A stretch of 51,820 bases of DNA from Caulobacteraceae bacterium (GCA_947475465.1 CANJLK010000021.1:1-51820), one strand, 5' to 3'; shown: positions 1-8,611, counted from the stretch's first letter. Notes: a model not told the origin generated them from the letters alone. Numbers and translations are program-made.

Positions 1-357
1 CTGGAGATCTACGCCTGCCCGCCCGGCAAGCGCATGGCGACCATGAGCCTGATGAGCGGCGGCGAGCAGGCGCTCACCGCCACCGCCCTGATCTTCGCCG
101 TCTTCCTGGCCCAGCCGGCCCCCATCTGCGTCCTCGACGAGGTCGACGCGCCGCTCGACGACGCCAACGTCGACCGCTTCTGCAACCTGCTGGACGAGAT
201 GCGCCGCCGCACCGAGACCCGCTTCATCGCCATCACCCACAACCCGGTGACCATGGCCCGCATGGACCGCCTGTTCGGCGTCACCATGGCCGAGCGCGGC
301 GTCAGCCAGTTGGTCAGCGTCGACCTCCACCAGGCCGAAGCCATCGCGGCGCAGTAG
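1..357 (+). CDS. smc: Chromosome segregation protein SMC, C-terminal fragment
   Basis: The reading frame is open from base 1, so the 5' part lies outside the window; 118 residues remain. This is the C-terminal half of the ABC-type ATPase head. The signature motif [14 protein letters not shown] is followed by a Walker B/D-loop stretch ([17 protein letters not shown]) and the H-loop region (RFIAITHNP). This combination is diagnostic of SMC rather than RecF or RecN. SMC acts with ScpA and ScpB as the condensin that organises and segregates the chromosome. The frame ends at TAG and is followed by a G/C-rich palindromic repeat. Confidence 0.95.
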   Translation: MEIYACPPGKRMATMSLMSGGEQALTATALIFAVFLAQPAPICVLDEVDAPLDDANVDRFCNLLDEMRRRTETRFIAITHNPVTMARMDRLFGVTMAERGVSQLVSVDLHQAEAIAAQ

Positions 358-373
358 AGACCGGACACCGGCC

Positions 374-461
374 CTTCCTCCCTCGCGAAGCGGGGGAGGG
401 GGACCACTCGCCGACCCCCGGGCGCAAGCCGGGGGAAGAGCGCCTGGTGGAGGGGGCAGGC
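374..461. repeat. G/C-rich intergenic palindromic repeat, copy 1
   Basis: This stretch after smc is built of nested inverted repeats such as CCTCCCTCGCGAAGCGGGGGAGG and a CCCCCGGGCGCAAGCCGGGGG hairpin, ending in GGTGGAGGGGGC. It resembles the three other elements near 29.4, 48.7 and 51.5 kb in the window. It may also act as the smc terminator. The 130 bases after it, up to the next gene, show nothing I can name. Confidence 0.6.
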
Positions 462-591
462 CTCAAGCTCAGCGAATGGATCTCTGGGTGCGGTGACAGG
501 TCAACCTGTCACCGAAACTTGGGGAGGTGCAGCCGCCATGCAGTTAGGGCCACATTCAAATTCAGACGAAGATCCCGTAGTTCAGCCCTAC

Positions 592-2328
592 TCATTCCCC
601 GGGCTGTGCCGTCGAGGCATTTTGTTCAACTAGCCAAGTATATGCCGCCCGGCCGCGCTCAGTGCCGACTGACAAAAGGCCCTTTTCCAGCGCCCAAGTC
701 GAAATACACTGCGCCTTTTTGTCCTGCTGTGTGGACGCCAAATCGACGCCGAACGGACGTGCAAAGTCTGCAGCTACATTGTACGCACTAGCGGCGTCTT
801 CACGCGAACCCACCGTTTCCGATGTCCATGCTCTTGACGAAGCGTCCCTAATTACAGCAGCCTCGGCATTAAGTTCTTGGTATAAAAGATATTTCGACAG
901 CACTGAAAGTTTTGCGTGGCCTGTATTGTAGGCTAGGCAACTTAGCCAATCACGCCGCCCAATGAGGTAGTCTAGCTGCGAAGCCGAGACTTGAAGATAG
1001 TTTTTGAGCGCGTTCGCACTTGTTGATCGCATGGATCGCTCCAACACCGGCTTAACTGCTGACGCCACGGCAGCTTTCACCGATTCAGCGTTACCTTCGG
1101 TGAAGGCCAAATAGAGGGCCGAAGCGTTTTGGCCCGCCGCCGCGGGGTCGGATTCACGCACCGCTCCGAGCAGATTCGATAGCGTGATCGTTTCCGGATT
1201 ATCTCGAACTAGGAGCTCCACGTACTGCCATCGTGCCTCATCGAGCGACAGGAGCCTGTCGCCCAGGGTCACGTTGGTCAGTAGATTGTTTTCAAGCAAA
1301 TAGACACTCGTCTTGCGATTAAGTTTCTTAGGACCGAGATCATGGGTTTCGTCGAGAAGTTGTTTCGAAACACCGTGATCCGCGAGGTAGCTTCTCATTT
1401 CATCGTCGGCGGATTTTAGAATCAATTTCTCAAGGCGCGGGTCCATCGTTACGCTTGCGCTTGTGGCGTGCAGGGCGATATCAGCCGAAACGTCGGCGGT
1501 GCGGTTTTTTCCAGAGAGTAGCAAGGCGACGCAGGCGCTATAGCAATGCGTTTGCACATGCGTATCCACACCCCGCTGGCTGATCAACTTGGCCATTCTG
1601 AGAGCTTCGGGAATAGATCCGCCGTTGCTCTCAATTTCTATCTTGCGAACCTCAGGGTGCGTGTCCAACGCATTGAGCAGGCGCCGGTAGCCGCCACCTC
1701 CGATTTTCCCCGAGTAAATTATATAGCCGCTCTTTGCCTGATAGACGCGAGGCGGCGGATCCGCGGCGTCTTTGACGGCGATGTCATGGATCAATCCGGT
1801 GTATCTTATGGCGGAAATTGGAAGTACTATTGAGAATAAACACGCGATAAAAATAAATATGAGAGCTAGTTTGTAATTTTGGCGTAGCGGGTTTCTGAAT
1901 TTTAGAACTAGTGGAATCCAAATTAAAACTCCGGTTGCTGCGAAAGCGCCGGCAGAAATACAATGAATTAGGTAAGTGTGGATGACAGCGTTCGGATCTT
2001 CGAGATCAAAGACGGTCGCGATTGAGTGATAGTTCGACCAAGCTGCAAAAAAGAACGCAACGCTAAGCACCAATGACACCACCCACAACAGACCAATTCT
2101 TCGGCGAGCTGGTTCGAAGGCCGTAGGCGGGGGTGCGCAATCCACTGCTAGATTTGAGCTGCCCGACGCTTGAAAATGAATCGAAAGCGGTTCCCAATCG
2201 GCTAAGCCATTTTTCCAGACGAGAGCACCCGCTTGAATTGCGCGTTGCGCAAGAAGCGATTCCATAGCGTCCCGCGAGAAAGGGCCGCGTTGGCCTTCCT
2301 CATCAAGTATGTGCCAGTATTCGGTCAC
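592..2328 (-). CDS. GYF_2-domain membrane protein with ClpP/SppA-like serine protease domain
   Basis: 578 residues, GTG start overlapping the stop of the upstream RDD gene (GTGA), so the two are translationally coupled. Residues 1-50 form a GYF_2 domain (WHILDEEGQRGPFS, then WKNGLADWEPL). A PPPTAFEP linker follows. Three hydrophobic segments lie near residues 75-97, 118-140 and 152-175. Residues about 200-320 look like the ClpP-fold seen in predicted periplasmic proteases of the COG3904 type: a glycine-rich IESNGGSIPEALRMAKLI segment, then CYSACVALLLSG with Ser264 as the likely nucleophile. The C-terminal 250 residues are helical and not recognised. Composition is markedly A/T-richer than the flanks, which suggests horizontal acquisition. 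Protease activity is inferred from fold similarity only. Confidence 0.75.
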   Translation of the reverse strand: MTEYWHILDEEGQRGPFSRDAMESLLAQRAIQAGALVWKNGLADWEPLSIHFQASGSSNLAVDCAPPPTAFEPARRRIGLLWVVSLVLSVAFFFAAWSNYHSIATVFDLEDPNAVIHTYLIHCISAGAFAATGVLIWIPLVLKFRNPLRQNYKLALIFIFIACLFSIVLPISAIRYTGLIHDIAVKDAADPPPRVYQAKSGYIIYSGKIGGGGYRRLLNALDTHPEVRKIEIESNGGSIPEALRMAKLISQRGVDTHVQTHCYSACVALLLSGKNRTADVSADIALHATSASVTMDPRLEKLILKSADDEMRSYLADHGVSKQLLDETHDLGPKKLNRKTSVYLLENNLLTNVTLGDRLLSLDEARWQYVELLVRDNPETITLSNLLGAVRESDPAAAGQNASALYLAFTEGNAESVKAAVASAVKPVLERSMRSTSANALKNYLQVSASQLDYLIGRRDWLSCLAYNTGHAKLSVLSKYLLYQELNAEAAVIRDASSRAWTSETVGSREDAASAYNVAADFARPFGVDLASTQQDKKAQCISTWALEKGLLSVGTERGRAAYTWLVEQNASTAQPGE

Positions 2329-3127
2329 TTGATCGCGTTGAGCGCGATCAGGCCTACGACAAGGGCAAGGATGGCGGCGGCGCCAGCGATCAACTGCCCG
2401 ACGCTATTGGCGCGCTGCGACACTTGCAGCGCATAATCACGATCCCAGGAGGCCATCTTCTCGCTTGTGAGCGTGCGATAGCCAGTTACCAACGTGAACA
2501 GGGAGACCAACGGAATGCCGAAGCCGTACCCTCTCACAAAAACTGCCAACTCTCGTTTGAAGGCTAGGCCGATGCCTAGCGAACTTCCATCTTGCTTGGC
2601 GACTCGGATTCCATAAATCCATTTTCCTAGGGTAGTACCCGTTATCCCAAGTAGGAAAATGTTGGCGAAGAACCCCAGAACCGTAATCATATATCCTAAA
2701 GCGGCGGTATTCTTTGCGTCTGCAGTGAAATCTGCCCACCCCGTATATGAAACCGGATCAAGAGCGGCCCAAGAGAAGGAGCCAAGGAATAGTAAGGCGA
2801 TGCCGTTCACATAGATGTCGAATGTTCGCGCTAGGTAGCGACGCCAGGGGTGAGGAGAGAAATCCCCCCACGGCTCCATCTTCAACCTTCGTGTCTTTTT
2901 GGCTTTTGGGCTCGTTCTTGGTTGAAAGGCCGTAGGTGGCGCGGGGGGCGTTTCGCTGAGCGCGGGCAGAGCCTCTGCCATCTGCCTCCATGCGCCGAGC
3001 CCCTTCTGCCAAACTAGCGTCTGTCCAGATATCACTTGCTCGCGTTGAAGGTTCGCAAGCCCATCCTCAGAGATCGGCCCCGCTGTGTGGCGCCTTCAAG
3101 ATAAAACCACTCGTCAGATTGTTCCAT
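2325..3127 (-). pseudogene. GYF_2-RDD family membrane protein, interrupted by a one-base frameshift
   Basis: The start ATG at 3127 has a G-run ribosome site and opens a GYF_2 domain (EQSDEWFYLEGATQRG). The frame then fails, and continues one base out of phase as PISEDGLANLQREQ, then LVWQKGLGAW, which is the rest of the same domain. Adding one base to the four-base C run at 3078-3081 (G run on the coding strand) restores one frame of about 267 residues. After a PPTAFQP linker comes an RDD domain: WRRYLARTFDIYV, then TLGKWIYGIRV and several membrane segments to the end. RDD proteins are poorly understood membrane proteins, some linked to ion transport. It is either a decayed gene, a phase-variable gene or a sequencing error. 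It shares its N-terminal architecture with the coupled downstream gene. Confidence 0.75.
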
Positions 3128-3255
3128 CGTAGCCCCCCGACTACTCTGAGCGGTGATTGAACCGGCACGCAAGCGAATGAGGGGATTCAGTCCTCGCAAC
3201 CTGAGGGTCTGAGCCTCCCGTTCAATGGTTCGACAACCCTGGCTCCTCAAAATCC

Positions 3256-3291
3256 TTGACACTACCCTTCCCATGTGTTCTTGTTTTGTTC
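3256..3291 (+). promoter_or_regulatory. Putative SOS promoter with LexA-type box GTTC-N7-GTTC
   Basis: GTTCTTGTTTTGTTC at 3277-3291 exactly fits the GTTC-N7-GTTC direct repeat bound by LexA in Caulobacter and other alphaproteobacteria. A TTGACA -35 hexamer sits at 3256-3261, so the box covers the -10 region and the transcription start. The ATG at 3292 follows the box with no gap and no Shine-Dalgarno sequence, which suggests a leaderless transcript. LexA binding is inferred. Confidence 0.6.
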
Positions 3292-3879
3292 ATGCCGACG
3301 CCGGAGACCAAGGCCGAACGAAACGCGCGGATGCTGGGCGCCCTGGCGGAGGCTGCGCTGGAGCTGGCGCTGGATATCCAGGCCAGTGCGCTGGCCGCCG
3401 AAGACAATGCCGAGAAGGCCGACCTCGCCATGGCGTTCCACCGGGTGTCGCGGGCCGTGCGCCAGAGCCTGATGCTGGACGCGCGGCTGGAGCGCGACCA
3501 CGCCCGCTTCGAGCGGGAGCTGCGCGACGAGACCGAGCGGCAGGTCCGTGGCGCGCGCGATGCGCGCCGGGCCCATGTCCGGGCCGCCGTCGAGCGCGCC
3601 ATCCGTCTGGAATACGAAGAGGACGAGGCCGACGAGCTGGTCGAGGACCTCGAGGCCCGGCTGGATCTGGAGCGTTACGCGCCCGACTTCGGCCGCGACC
3701 CCGTCGAGGCCCATATCGAGCGCCTGCGCGCCGATCTCGGCCTACCGTCCGACGCTGAGGGCGCGGCGTCCGTCGAATTCAGTGACTTAGATCGGCCTGG
3801 GGCCCCGCCCTGGCCGGGCGGCGGGCCGCCGCCTCGCGGCGGCGACCGGGCTGCGCCCGACTGGCGAAGCTCCGCCTGA
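3292..3879 (+). CDS. Helical, strongly charged conserved hypothetical protein, probably SOS-controlled
   Basis: 195 residues starting MPTPETKAERNARMLGAL. An earlier in-frame start at 3256 would place the promoter inside the gene, so the ATG at 3292 is preferred. The first 150 residues are almost all amphipathic helix rich in Ala, Arg and Glu (LERDHARFERELRDETERQV, then YEEDEADELVEDLEARLDLE), likely coiled coil. The last 40 are Pro/Gly-rich and disordered. There are no membrane segments or known catalytic motifs. A LexA-type box abuts the start codon, which suggests induction on DNA damage. The stop lies three bases from that of the convergent SnoaL-like gene. Function unknown. Confidence 0.75.
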   Translation: MPTPETKAERNARMLGALAEAALELALDIQASALAAEDNAEKADLAMAFHRVSRAVRQSLMLDARLERDHARFERELRDETERQVRGARDARRAHVRAAVERAIRLEYEEDEADELVEDLEARLDLERYAPDFGRDPVEAHIERLRADLGLPSDAEGAASVEFSDLDRPGAPPWPGGGPPPRGGDRAAPDWRSSA

Positions 3880-3882
3880 ACC

Positions 3883-4695
3883 TTAGGCGTTCGCCTTGGC
3901 CTTCGCCGCCGACAGGATGCGGCGCTCCAGCGTGTAGCGGTCGGTGACGGCGTGGACGTTGCCGACGACACCATCGCTCACTTCGCAGATGCCGGTGGCG
4001 TAGACCGTGGCCTTGGTCCCCTCGTGCCCGGCCAGCGTCGGCAGGCCGCCGGCGTAGACGCCGTCGGTGCGCACCTGGAAGGCCACCTTCGGGCCGGCCG
4101 ACAGGATGTCGACCACCGTGACCTTCTGGTCGTCGAAGATCACCCGGTCGATGGAGGGCGCGACGCGCTCGTCATCCAGGCTGCCGATGGCCGCGCGCAG
4201 CAGTCCGCCGCCCTGCAGCCACTTGGTGACTGCGGCTTCGTTGGCCGGGCTGGCCGGCACGGCGGGGGCCGCCCAGATGCCGCAGCCGGGCGGCGCGATC
4301 ACGTCGGCCTTCTTGGCGTCCAGCTGGCGGCGGCGCGCATAGTAGTCCTGCTCGATCCGGCATTCGGTCAGCTTGTCGACGCCGTTCCAGCGGTAGAGGC
4401 TGACCCCGTGCCAGGCGGTCTTGGCCTGGGCCTGCAGCGAATAGCCGTGCTCGCTGAAGAACATCGCGCAGCGGTCGCCGTTGGTGAAAAAGTCGTGGAC
4501 CGTGAATTCCAGGCCCGGATAGGCCTTGAACTGGCGGTCGGCGGCGGGCTTGTAGGCCTCTTCGCGGCCCTTGAAGACCGCCTCGCCCATGTAGAACGTG
4601 TAGTCGTCCGCCATCACCTTATCGGCGACGCTGAAATCGTGCACCGCCGTGTAGGCGAAGCAATACCGTTGCAAGATCTTGGCGAGAGGATCCAA
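3883..4695 (-). CDS. SnoaL-like (NTF2-fold) protein with two domains
   Basis: 270 residues from a probable TTG start (TTGGATCCT) with a GGAAC ribosome site. Residues 1-125 resemble a SnoaL/NTF2 domain: a helical start (LQRYCFAYTAVHDFSVADKV), a DDYTFYMG strand, then GLEFTVHDFFTNGDRCAMFF. Residues 155-265 look like a second, more diverged NTF2 unit (VTKWLQGGGLLRAAIGSLDD, then VHAVTDRYTLERR). Such proteins include polyketide cyclases, limonene-epoxide hydrolases and steroid isomerases; which applies here cannot be told. It stands alone, with an 18-base inverted repeat just upstream that could be an operator. Confidence 0.7.
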   Translation of the reverse strand: MDPLAKILQRYCFAYTAVHDFSVADKVMADDYTFYMGEAVFKGREEAYKPAADRQFKAYPGLEFTVHDFFTNGDRCAMFFSEHGYSLQAQAKTAWHGVSLYRWNGVDKLTECRIEQDYYARRRQLDAKKADVIAPPGCGIWAAPAVPASPANEAAVTKWLQGGGLLRAAIGSLDDERVAPSIDRVIFDDQKVTVVDILSAGPKVAFQVRTDGVYAGGLPTLAGHEGTKATVYATGICEVSDGVVGNVHAVTDRYTLERRILSAAKAKANA

Positions 4696-4725
4696 GGCGA
4701 TGTTCCTTCAAGACTGAATAGGTGT

Positions 4726-4743
4726 GTCGGACAGGTGTCTGAC
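4726..4743. promoter_or_regulatory. Candidate operator, inverted repeat GTCGGACA-GG-TGTCTGAC
   Basis: The two 8-base arms are complementary except for one position and are separated by GG. The site is 31 bases upstream of the SnoaL-like gene's TTG start, a position expected for a TetR- or GntR-type operator. No regulator gene of that kind is adjacent. Confidence 0.4.
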
Positions 4744-4815
4744 CGCGGCGCCGCCCCAGAAAGGCGCGGGCTCGCGGCCGTGGTGAATATTCGAAAAGGA
4801 GGTTCCGCGGCCCGT

Positions 4816-4844
4816 TGGTGCGCCGGTGGTGCGCCGGTGGTGCG
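4816..4844. repeat. Short tandem repeat, 11-base unit
   Basis: The unit TGGTGCGCCGG occurs 2.6 times in a row in the 376-base gap between the SnoaL-like gene and the hybrid kinase. Apart from this and the operator-like repeat, the gap shows no convincing gene. Confidence 0.6.
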
Positions 4845-5071
4845 AACGGGCGATCTCGCGCCTTCTCCTTCCGCTGATGGTCAAGTCGGTCTGCGAGGTG
4901 GGGTTATCGAAACGCTTGTTCGGCTGCAAGTCCTTCGTCCCCGCCGCCAGCGCGTGCTCGTCGCCCCTATCCCGCAACCCCAGGTCGATAAGGCGCGCAT
5001 CACCCGTCGGCCGTAACGGGGATTTAATCGGCGAGCGTCTAGGTTGGCTTGGTGACGCGTAGGTATTGCAG

Positions 5072-6814
5072 ATGATTTCCGCCCCGGACGGTATCGGCGC
5101 CGACGCCGCCCTGGCCCTGCGCCGCCGTTCGTCGGTGCTGCGCGTAGCCCTGATGGCGGTGATCGCCCTGTTGCTGGGCGCGGTCGGACACTGGCCCTAC
5201 GCGGCGCTCTGGTGGTGCGCCTATCTCGTGGCCCAGGCGGCCATCGTCACCGTCGATCGCAACGCCCGGCACTGGGGACCCGCGCCGCTCTATGCCGCCT
5301 CCTTCGTGAGCTTCGCCATCGCCGGCGCGCCGACCTTCTACCTCTGGAGCCACGTGGGCGTGCTGGGCGTGGCGGCGGCCACCATGTTCCTGTGCGGGAT
5401 GATGGCCCAGCTGGTGGCCTCGTCGCTGGCCGCGCGGCCGCTGTTCGTCGTCTCCATGGCGCCCCTGGTGACCTACCTGATCGCCGCGCCCGTGCTCTAC
5501 TTCGGCGCCGCGCGCCGCGAGGAGGCCCTGGCCCTGGTCGCCTGCGCGGCGGTCTTCCTCACCTATCTGACAATCCTCTGGCGCGGCCAGCAGCGGGTCC
5601 TGGACGAGGTGGTCCGCAGCCGTCGCGCCGCCGAGGCCAACAGCCGGGCCAAGACCGAGTTCCTGGCCACCATGAGCCACGAGATCCGCACGCCGATGAA
5701 TGCCGTTCTGGGGACCGCCGACCTCCTGGGCCGCACCGACCTTTCGCCCGACCAGCGTGAGCAGGTGGACATGCTGCAGGACGCCGGCGCGGCCCTGATG
5801 CAGGTCCTCAACGACGTCCTCGACCTCTCCAAGATCGAGGCGGGCAAGCTGGTGATCGAGCGCCGCGCCATCGACCTGCACCAGCTCATCGAACGCTGCG
5901 CCAACCTCTGGCGGCCGCGCATCGCCGACGCCGGTCTTGTGCTGGACACCGAGGTGGCGCCGGACGCACCACGCTTCCTCATGGTCGACGCCGTCCGCAC
6001 CGGCCAGATCCTCTTCAACCTGATCAGCAACGCGGCCAAGTTCACCGCCGAGGGCTCGGTGACCCTGAAGACTTGGACGCAGGACCGCGAGGACGGCGAG
6101 GTCGACCTCTTCCTGCGCGTGGAGGACACCGGCATCGGCATCGCGCCCGAGGCGCTGGCCCGCCTGTTCACTGCCTTCGAACAGGCCGACGGCTCGACCA
6201 CGCGCCGCTTTGGCGGCACCGGCCTTGGTCTGTCGATCAGCCAGCGCCTGGCCGTGATGATGGGCGGCGAGGTTTCCGCCACCTCCACAGAGGGAAAGGG
6301 CTCGGCCTTCACCCTGCGCCTGCCGGCCGAGCGCGCCACGGGCGTGCCGGCGCGTAATGTCGATGCCGCGGCCGAGGCCGCCGCGCCGTCGCCCGTCGCG
6401 GGTCGGCCCATCCGCATCCTGGTGGCCGAGGACAATCCCGCCAATCAGCGCATCATCGGCCTCTTCCTGGCGCCCGTGGAGGCGGAGCTATGCTTCGCCG
6501 GCAACGGTCGAGAGGCGGTCGAGGCGGCCGCCGTCAACGTCTTCGACCTTGTCCTGATGGACATGCAGATGCCGGTCATGGACGGGCTGGAGGCGACCCG
6601 CCAGATCCGCGCCTCAACCGGCCCCAACGCCCGGGTTCCGATCTTCGCCCTGACCGCCAATGTCATGGAAAGCCATCAGCGCGCCTGCCGCGATGCCGGC
6701 ATGAACGGCCACATCGCCAAGCCCATCGACGCGCGGCTGCTGCTGCGGACCGTGGTCAACGCCGGCATCGCCCCGGCCGACGCGGCCCAGCAGCCCCAGC
6801 GCCTGTCCGCCTGA
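5072..6814 (+). CDS. Membrane-bound hybrid histidine kinase with C-terminal receiver
   Basis: 580 residues from ATG 5072, placed eight bases after a GTAGG ribosome site; a TTG two codons earlier is too close to it. Residues about 20-175 contain five or six hydrophobic segments and no periplasmic domain of note, so the sensor is the membrane part itself. HisKA follows with [18 protein letters not shown], phospho-acceptor His203. The HATPase_c domain shows the N box ([13 protein letters not shown]), G1 (VEDTGIGI) and G2 ([10 protein letters not shown]). A receiver domain at about 450-565 has phospho-acceptor Asp497 ([11 protein letters not shown]). Phosphate would pass to an unlinked Hpt protein. 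It stands alone, and its signal is unknown. Confidence 0.9.
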   Translation: MISAPDGIGADAALALRRRSSVLRVALMAVIALLLGAVGHWPYAALWWCAYLVAQAAIVTVDRNARHWGPAPLYAASFVSFAIAGAPTFYLWSHVGVLGVAAATMFLCGMMAQLVASSLAARPLFVVSMAPLVTYLIAAPVLYFGAARREEALALVACAAVFLTYLTILWRGQQRVLDEVVRSRRAAEANSRAKTEFLATMSHEIRTPMNAVLGTADLLGRTDLSPDQREQVDMLQDAGAALMQVLNDVLDLSKIEAGKLVIERRAIDLHQLIERCANLWRPRIADAGLVLDTEVAPDAPRFLMVDAVRTGQILFNLISNAAKFTAEGSVTLKTWTQDREDGEVDLFLRVEDTGIGIAPEALARLFTAFEQADGSTTRRFGGTGLGLSISQRLAVMMGGEVSATSTEGKGSAFTLRLPAERATGVPARNVDAAAEAAAPSPVAGRPIRILVAEDNPANQRIIGLFLAPVEAELCFAGNGREAVEAAAVNVFDLVLMDMQMPVMDGLEATRQIRASTGPNARVPIFALTANVMESHQRACRDAGMNGHIAKPIDARLLLRTVVNAGIAPADAAQQPQRLSA

Positions 6815-6884
6815 CCGCATCGCCTCTACCGCTCGCCCCGCGAGTTGGTCTAACCTTCGTCCAACACGCCAGGGGAGGAAGACC

Positions 6885-7544
6885 ATGAGGCCGCCGAAAC
6901 AGCCGCAACGCGCCGACGTCGAGCCGGAAGACCGCGTCTACTGGGACCGGGCCGTGCGCCGCCACACCGGCGACCCGGTGCCCGAGGTCGCCGACCTGGG
7001 AACCTATTTCGGCGCCCTTCTGGTGAGCCCGCCCCTAGTCGCCCTGGCCAGCGAGCTCGGCATCTTCTTCCGCAACGGCGGCAACCGCCCGCACACCTAC
7101 ACCCACGCCCAGCGCGAGCTGATCGACCAGGTCTTCGCCGCCGACTGGAAGACCAACGTCGTCGCTCGCCGCCACATCCCCGACGCCATCTCCACCGGCG
7201 TGCCGATGAAGACCATCAAGGCGCTGCGCTACGGCCATGAGGAGGACCTCAGCCCCGAGGAAACCCTGCTGGTGAAGTACATCCGCCAGGTCGTCTCCGG
7301 GACGGTGGACGACGAGACCTACGCCAAGGTCGAGCAAGCCGTCGGCGGCGAGCGCGGCATCGTCGAATACACCGGCTTCATTCTGTGGCTGAACTGGATC
7401 ATGCGCATGATGCAGGCGCTCAACACCGGGACCATGACCGAGGACGAGGTCGACAAGATGATCGCCGACTTGGAGAGCGGCGCCATGAAGCCCGCCGACT
7501 ACCGTCTGGGCACCTCCACGCCAATGAGCCGGTTCGACCGCTAG
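6885..7544 (+). CDS. Carboxymuconolactone decarboxylase/AhpD-like protein, copy 1
   Basis: 219 residues, ATG with GGGAGG ribosome site. The middle resembles the all-helical CMD/AhpD fold: FFRNGGNRPHTYTHAQREL, then HIPDAISTGVPMKTIKAL and LSPEETLLVKYIRQV. It has no cysteine at all, so the CxxC redox pair of AhpD peroxidases is absent; a role as carboxymuconolactone decarboxylase or a related lyase or isomerase is more likely. It shares roughly three quarters of its residues with the product of the gene at 15724, including the opening MRPPKQPQRADVEPEDRVY. The TauD gene starts 8 bases after its stop, so the two form one operon. Confidence 0.8.
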   Translation: MRPPKQPQRADVEPEDRVYWDRAVRRHTGDPVPEVADLGTYFGALLVSPPLVALASELGIFFRNGGNRPHTYTHAQRELIDQVFAADWKTNVVARRHIPDAISTGVPMKTIKALRYGHEEDLSPEETLLVKYIRQVVSGTVDDETYAKVEQAVGGERGIVEYTGFILWLNWIMRMMQALNTGTMTEDEVDKMIADLESGAMKPADYRLGTSTPMSRFDR

Positions 7545-7552
7545 GAGGCGTC

Positions 7553-8503
7553 ATGCCGTTCGACGTCCAGCCCGTCGCCGGGCCTGGCCCCGGCGCCATC
7601 GTCACCGGCCTCGACCTGGAGAGCCTCGCCGACCCGCAGGTGCGGCGCGACCTGCATGACCTCTGGATCCGCGAGGGCCTGCTGGTCTGCCGGGGCCTGG
7701 ATGGCGGCGAGGCGCAGGTGCGGCTCAGCGAGGCCTTCGGGACCCTGACCCGCCACCCGGTGCGCGAGGCCTGGGTGGACGGCCATCCCGAGCTGATCGA
7801 CGTGCGCTACAACCCGGACAAGGGCTCACTCTACAACGTCGACGGCACGGTGGTCGGCGCCTGGCTGCCCTGGCATTCCGACCTTATGTACGTGGACAAG
7901 ATCAACCACGGCGGCGTGCTGCGCGCCCTGGAGATCAGCGAGGTCGGCGGCCGGACGGGCTTCATCGACCAGATCGCCGCCCATGACCGCCTGCCGGATG
8001 ACCTGAAGACGCAGATCGAGGGCCTGTCGATCGCCTACAAGCTGAACTTCGACCCGGCGACCAACAAGTTCCTGCGCAAGTACAATGTCCACGTGACGCG
8101 CAGCACGCCCGAGCGCGACGCCATCATGCTGCGGGCCCAGGGCGACGACTTCCCGGTGGTCGTCCACCCCATGGTCTACGCGCAGGCCGAAACGGGCCGC
8201 AAGGTGCTCAATGTCTGTCCCTACAACGCGCTTGGCATCCACGGCCGGCTTGATCCGGCGGGCGACGCCCTGCTGCAGGCGGTCTTCGACCACTGCCTCG
8301 ATGAACGCTTCGCCTATTTCCACCAATGGCGGCTCGGCGACATGGTGGCCTGGGACAACTGGCGGATGCTGCACTGCGTGGAGGGCATTCCGCCCAGCGC
8401 TTCACGGCGGATGCAGCGCACCACCATCGCCGGCGACTACCGCCTGGGCCGTCTGGCCGACGACGGCCGGGCGGCGGCGGCGGACGAGCCGGAATACGCC
8501 TGA
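7553..8503 (+). CDS. TauD/TfdA family Fe(II)/2-oxoglutarate dioxygenase
   Basis: 316 residues. The ribosome site AGGAGG overlaps the stop of the CMD-like gene. The facial triad is visible as WHSD (His108, Asp110) and LHC (His274), and the 2-oxoglutarate-binding arginine is in RRMQRTT near the C terminus. Length fits TauD and TfdA, which hydroxylate sulfonates, aryloxyacids or other carboxylates, often splitting them through an unstable hemiacetal. The neighbours (a CMD-like protein, two PhyH oxygenases and acyl-CoA enzymes) point to catabolism of an organic acid. The substrate is unknown. Confidence 0.9.
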   Translation: MPFDVQPVAGPGPGAIVTGLDLESLADPQVRRDLHDLWIREGLLVCRGLDGGEAQVRLSEAFGTLTRHPVREAWVDGHPELIDVRYNPDKGSLYNVDGTVVGAWLPWHSDLMYVDKINHGGVLRALEISEVGGRTGFIDQIAAHDRLPDDLKTQIEGLSIAYKLNFDPATNKFLRKYNVHVTRSTPERDAIMLRAQGDDFPVVVHPMVYAQAETGRKVLNVCPYNALGIHGRLDPAGDALLQAVFDHCLDERFAYFHQWRLGDMVAWDNWRMLHCVEGIPPSASRRMQRTTIAGDYRLGRLADDGRAAAADEPEYA

Positions 8504-8532
8504 AGGTAGTCGGCGCGGCCTGCGCGACGCCT

Positions 8533-8605
8533 TTGACAGCGAAGCGGGCTAAGCCTACTCTATATTGGAACAATTGGTTCGGTATAACCGAACAAAATCA
8601 GGGAG
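8533..8605 (+). promoter_or_regulatory. Promoter with palindromic operator-like site, shared in outline with 15586-15651
   Basis: A TTGACA -35 (8533-8538) and a TACTCT -10 (8556-8561) are spaced by 17 bases. Just downstream lies a perfect inverted repeat GTTCGGT-ATA-ACCGAAC at 8577-8593, then CAGGGAGCG as ribosome site. The block from TTGGAAC to CAGGGA aligns with the region upstream of the second phyH gene (TGGAAC, then CGAACAAAAAGTCAGGGA). A GGTTCGG-N-AACC motif occurs in both regions. A common regulator is inferred. Confidence 0.55.
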
Positions 8606-8611
8606 CGCCCG

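Noticed and set aside
3130..3250. tRNA-like pieces (GGTTCAATC and GGTTCGAC arms) between the RDD gene and the LexA-type promoter
   Set aside because: I could not fold a complete cloverleaf on either strand; possible attachment-site remnant, but unsupported.
5066..5071. TTG start for the hybrid kinase
   Set aside because: It is only a few bases from the GTAGG ribosome site; the ATG at 5072 has better spacing.
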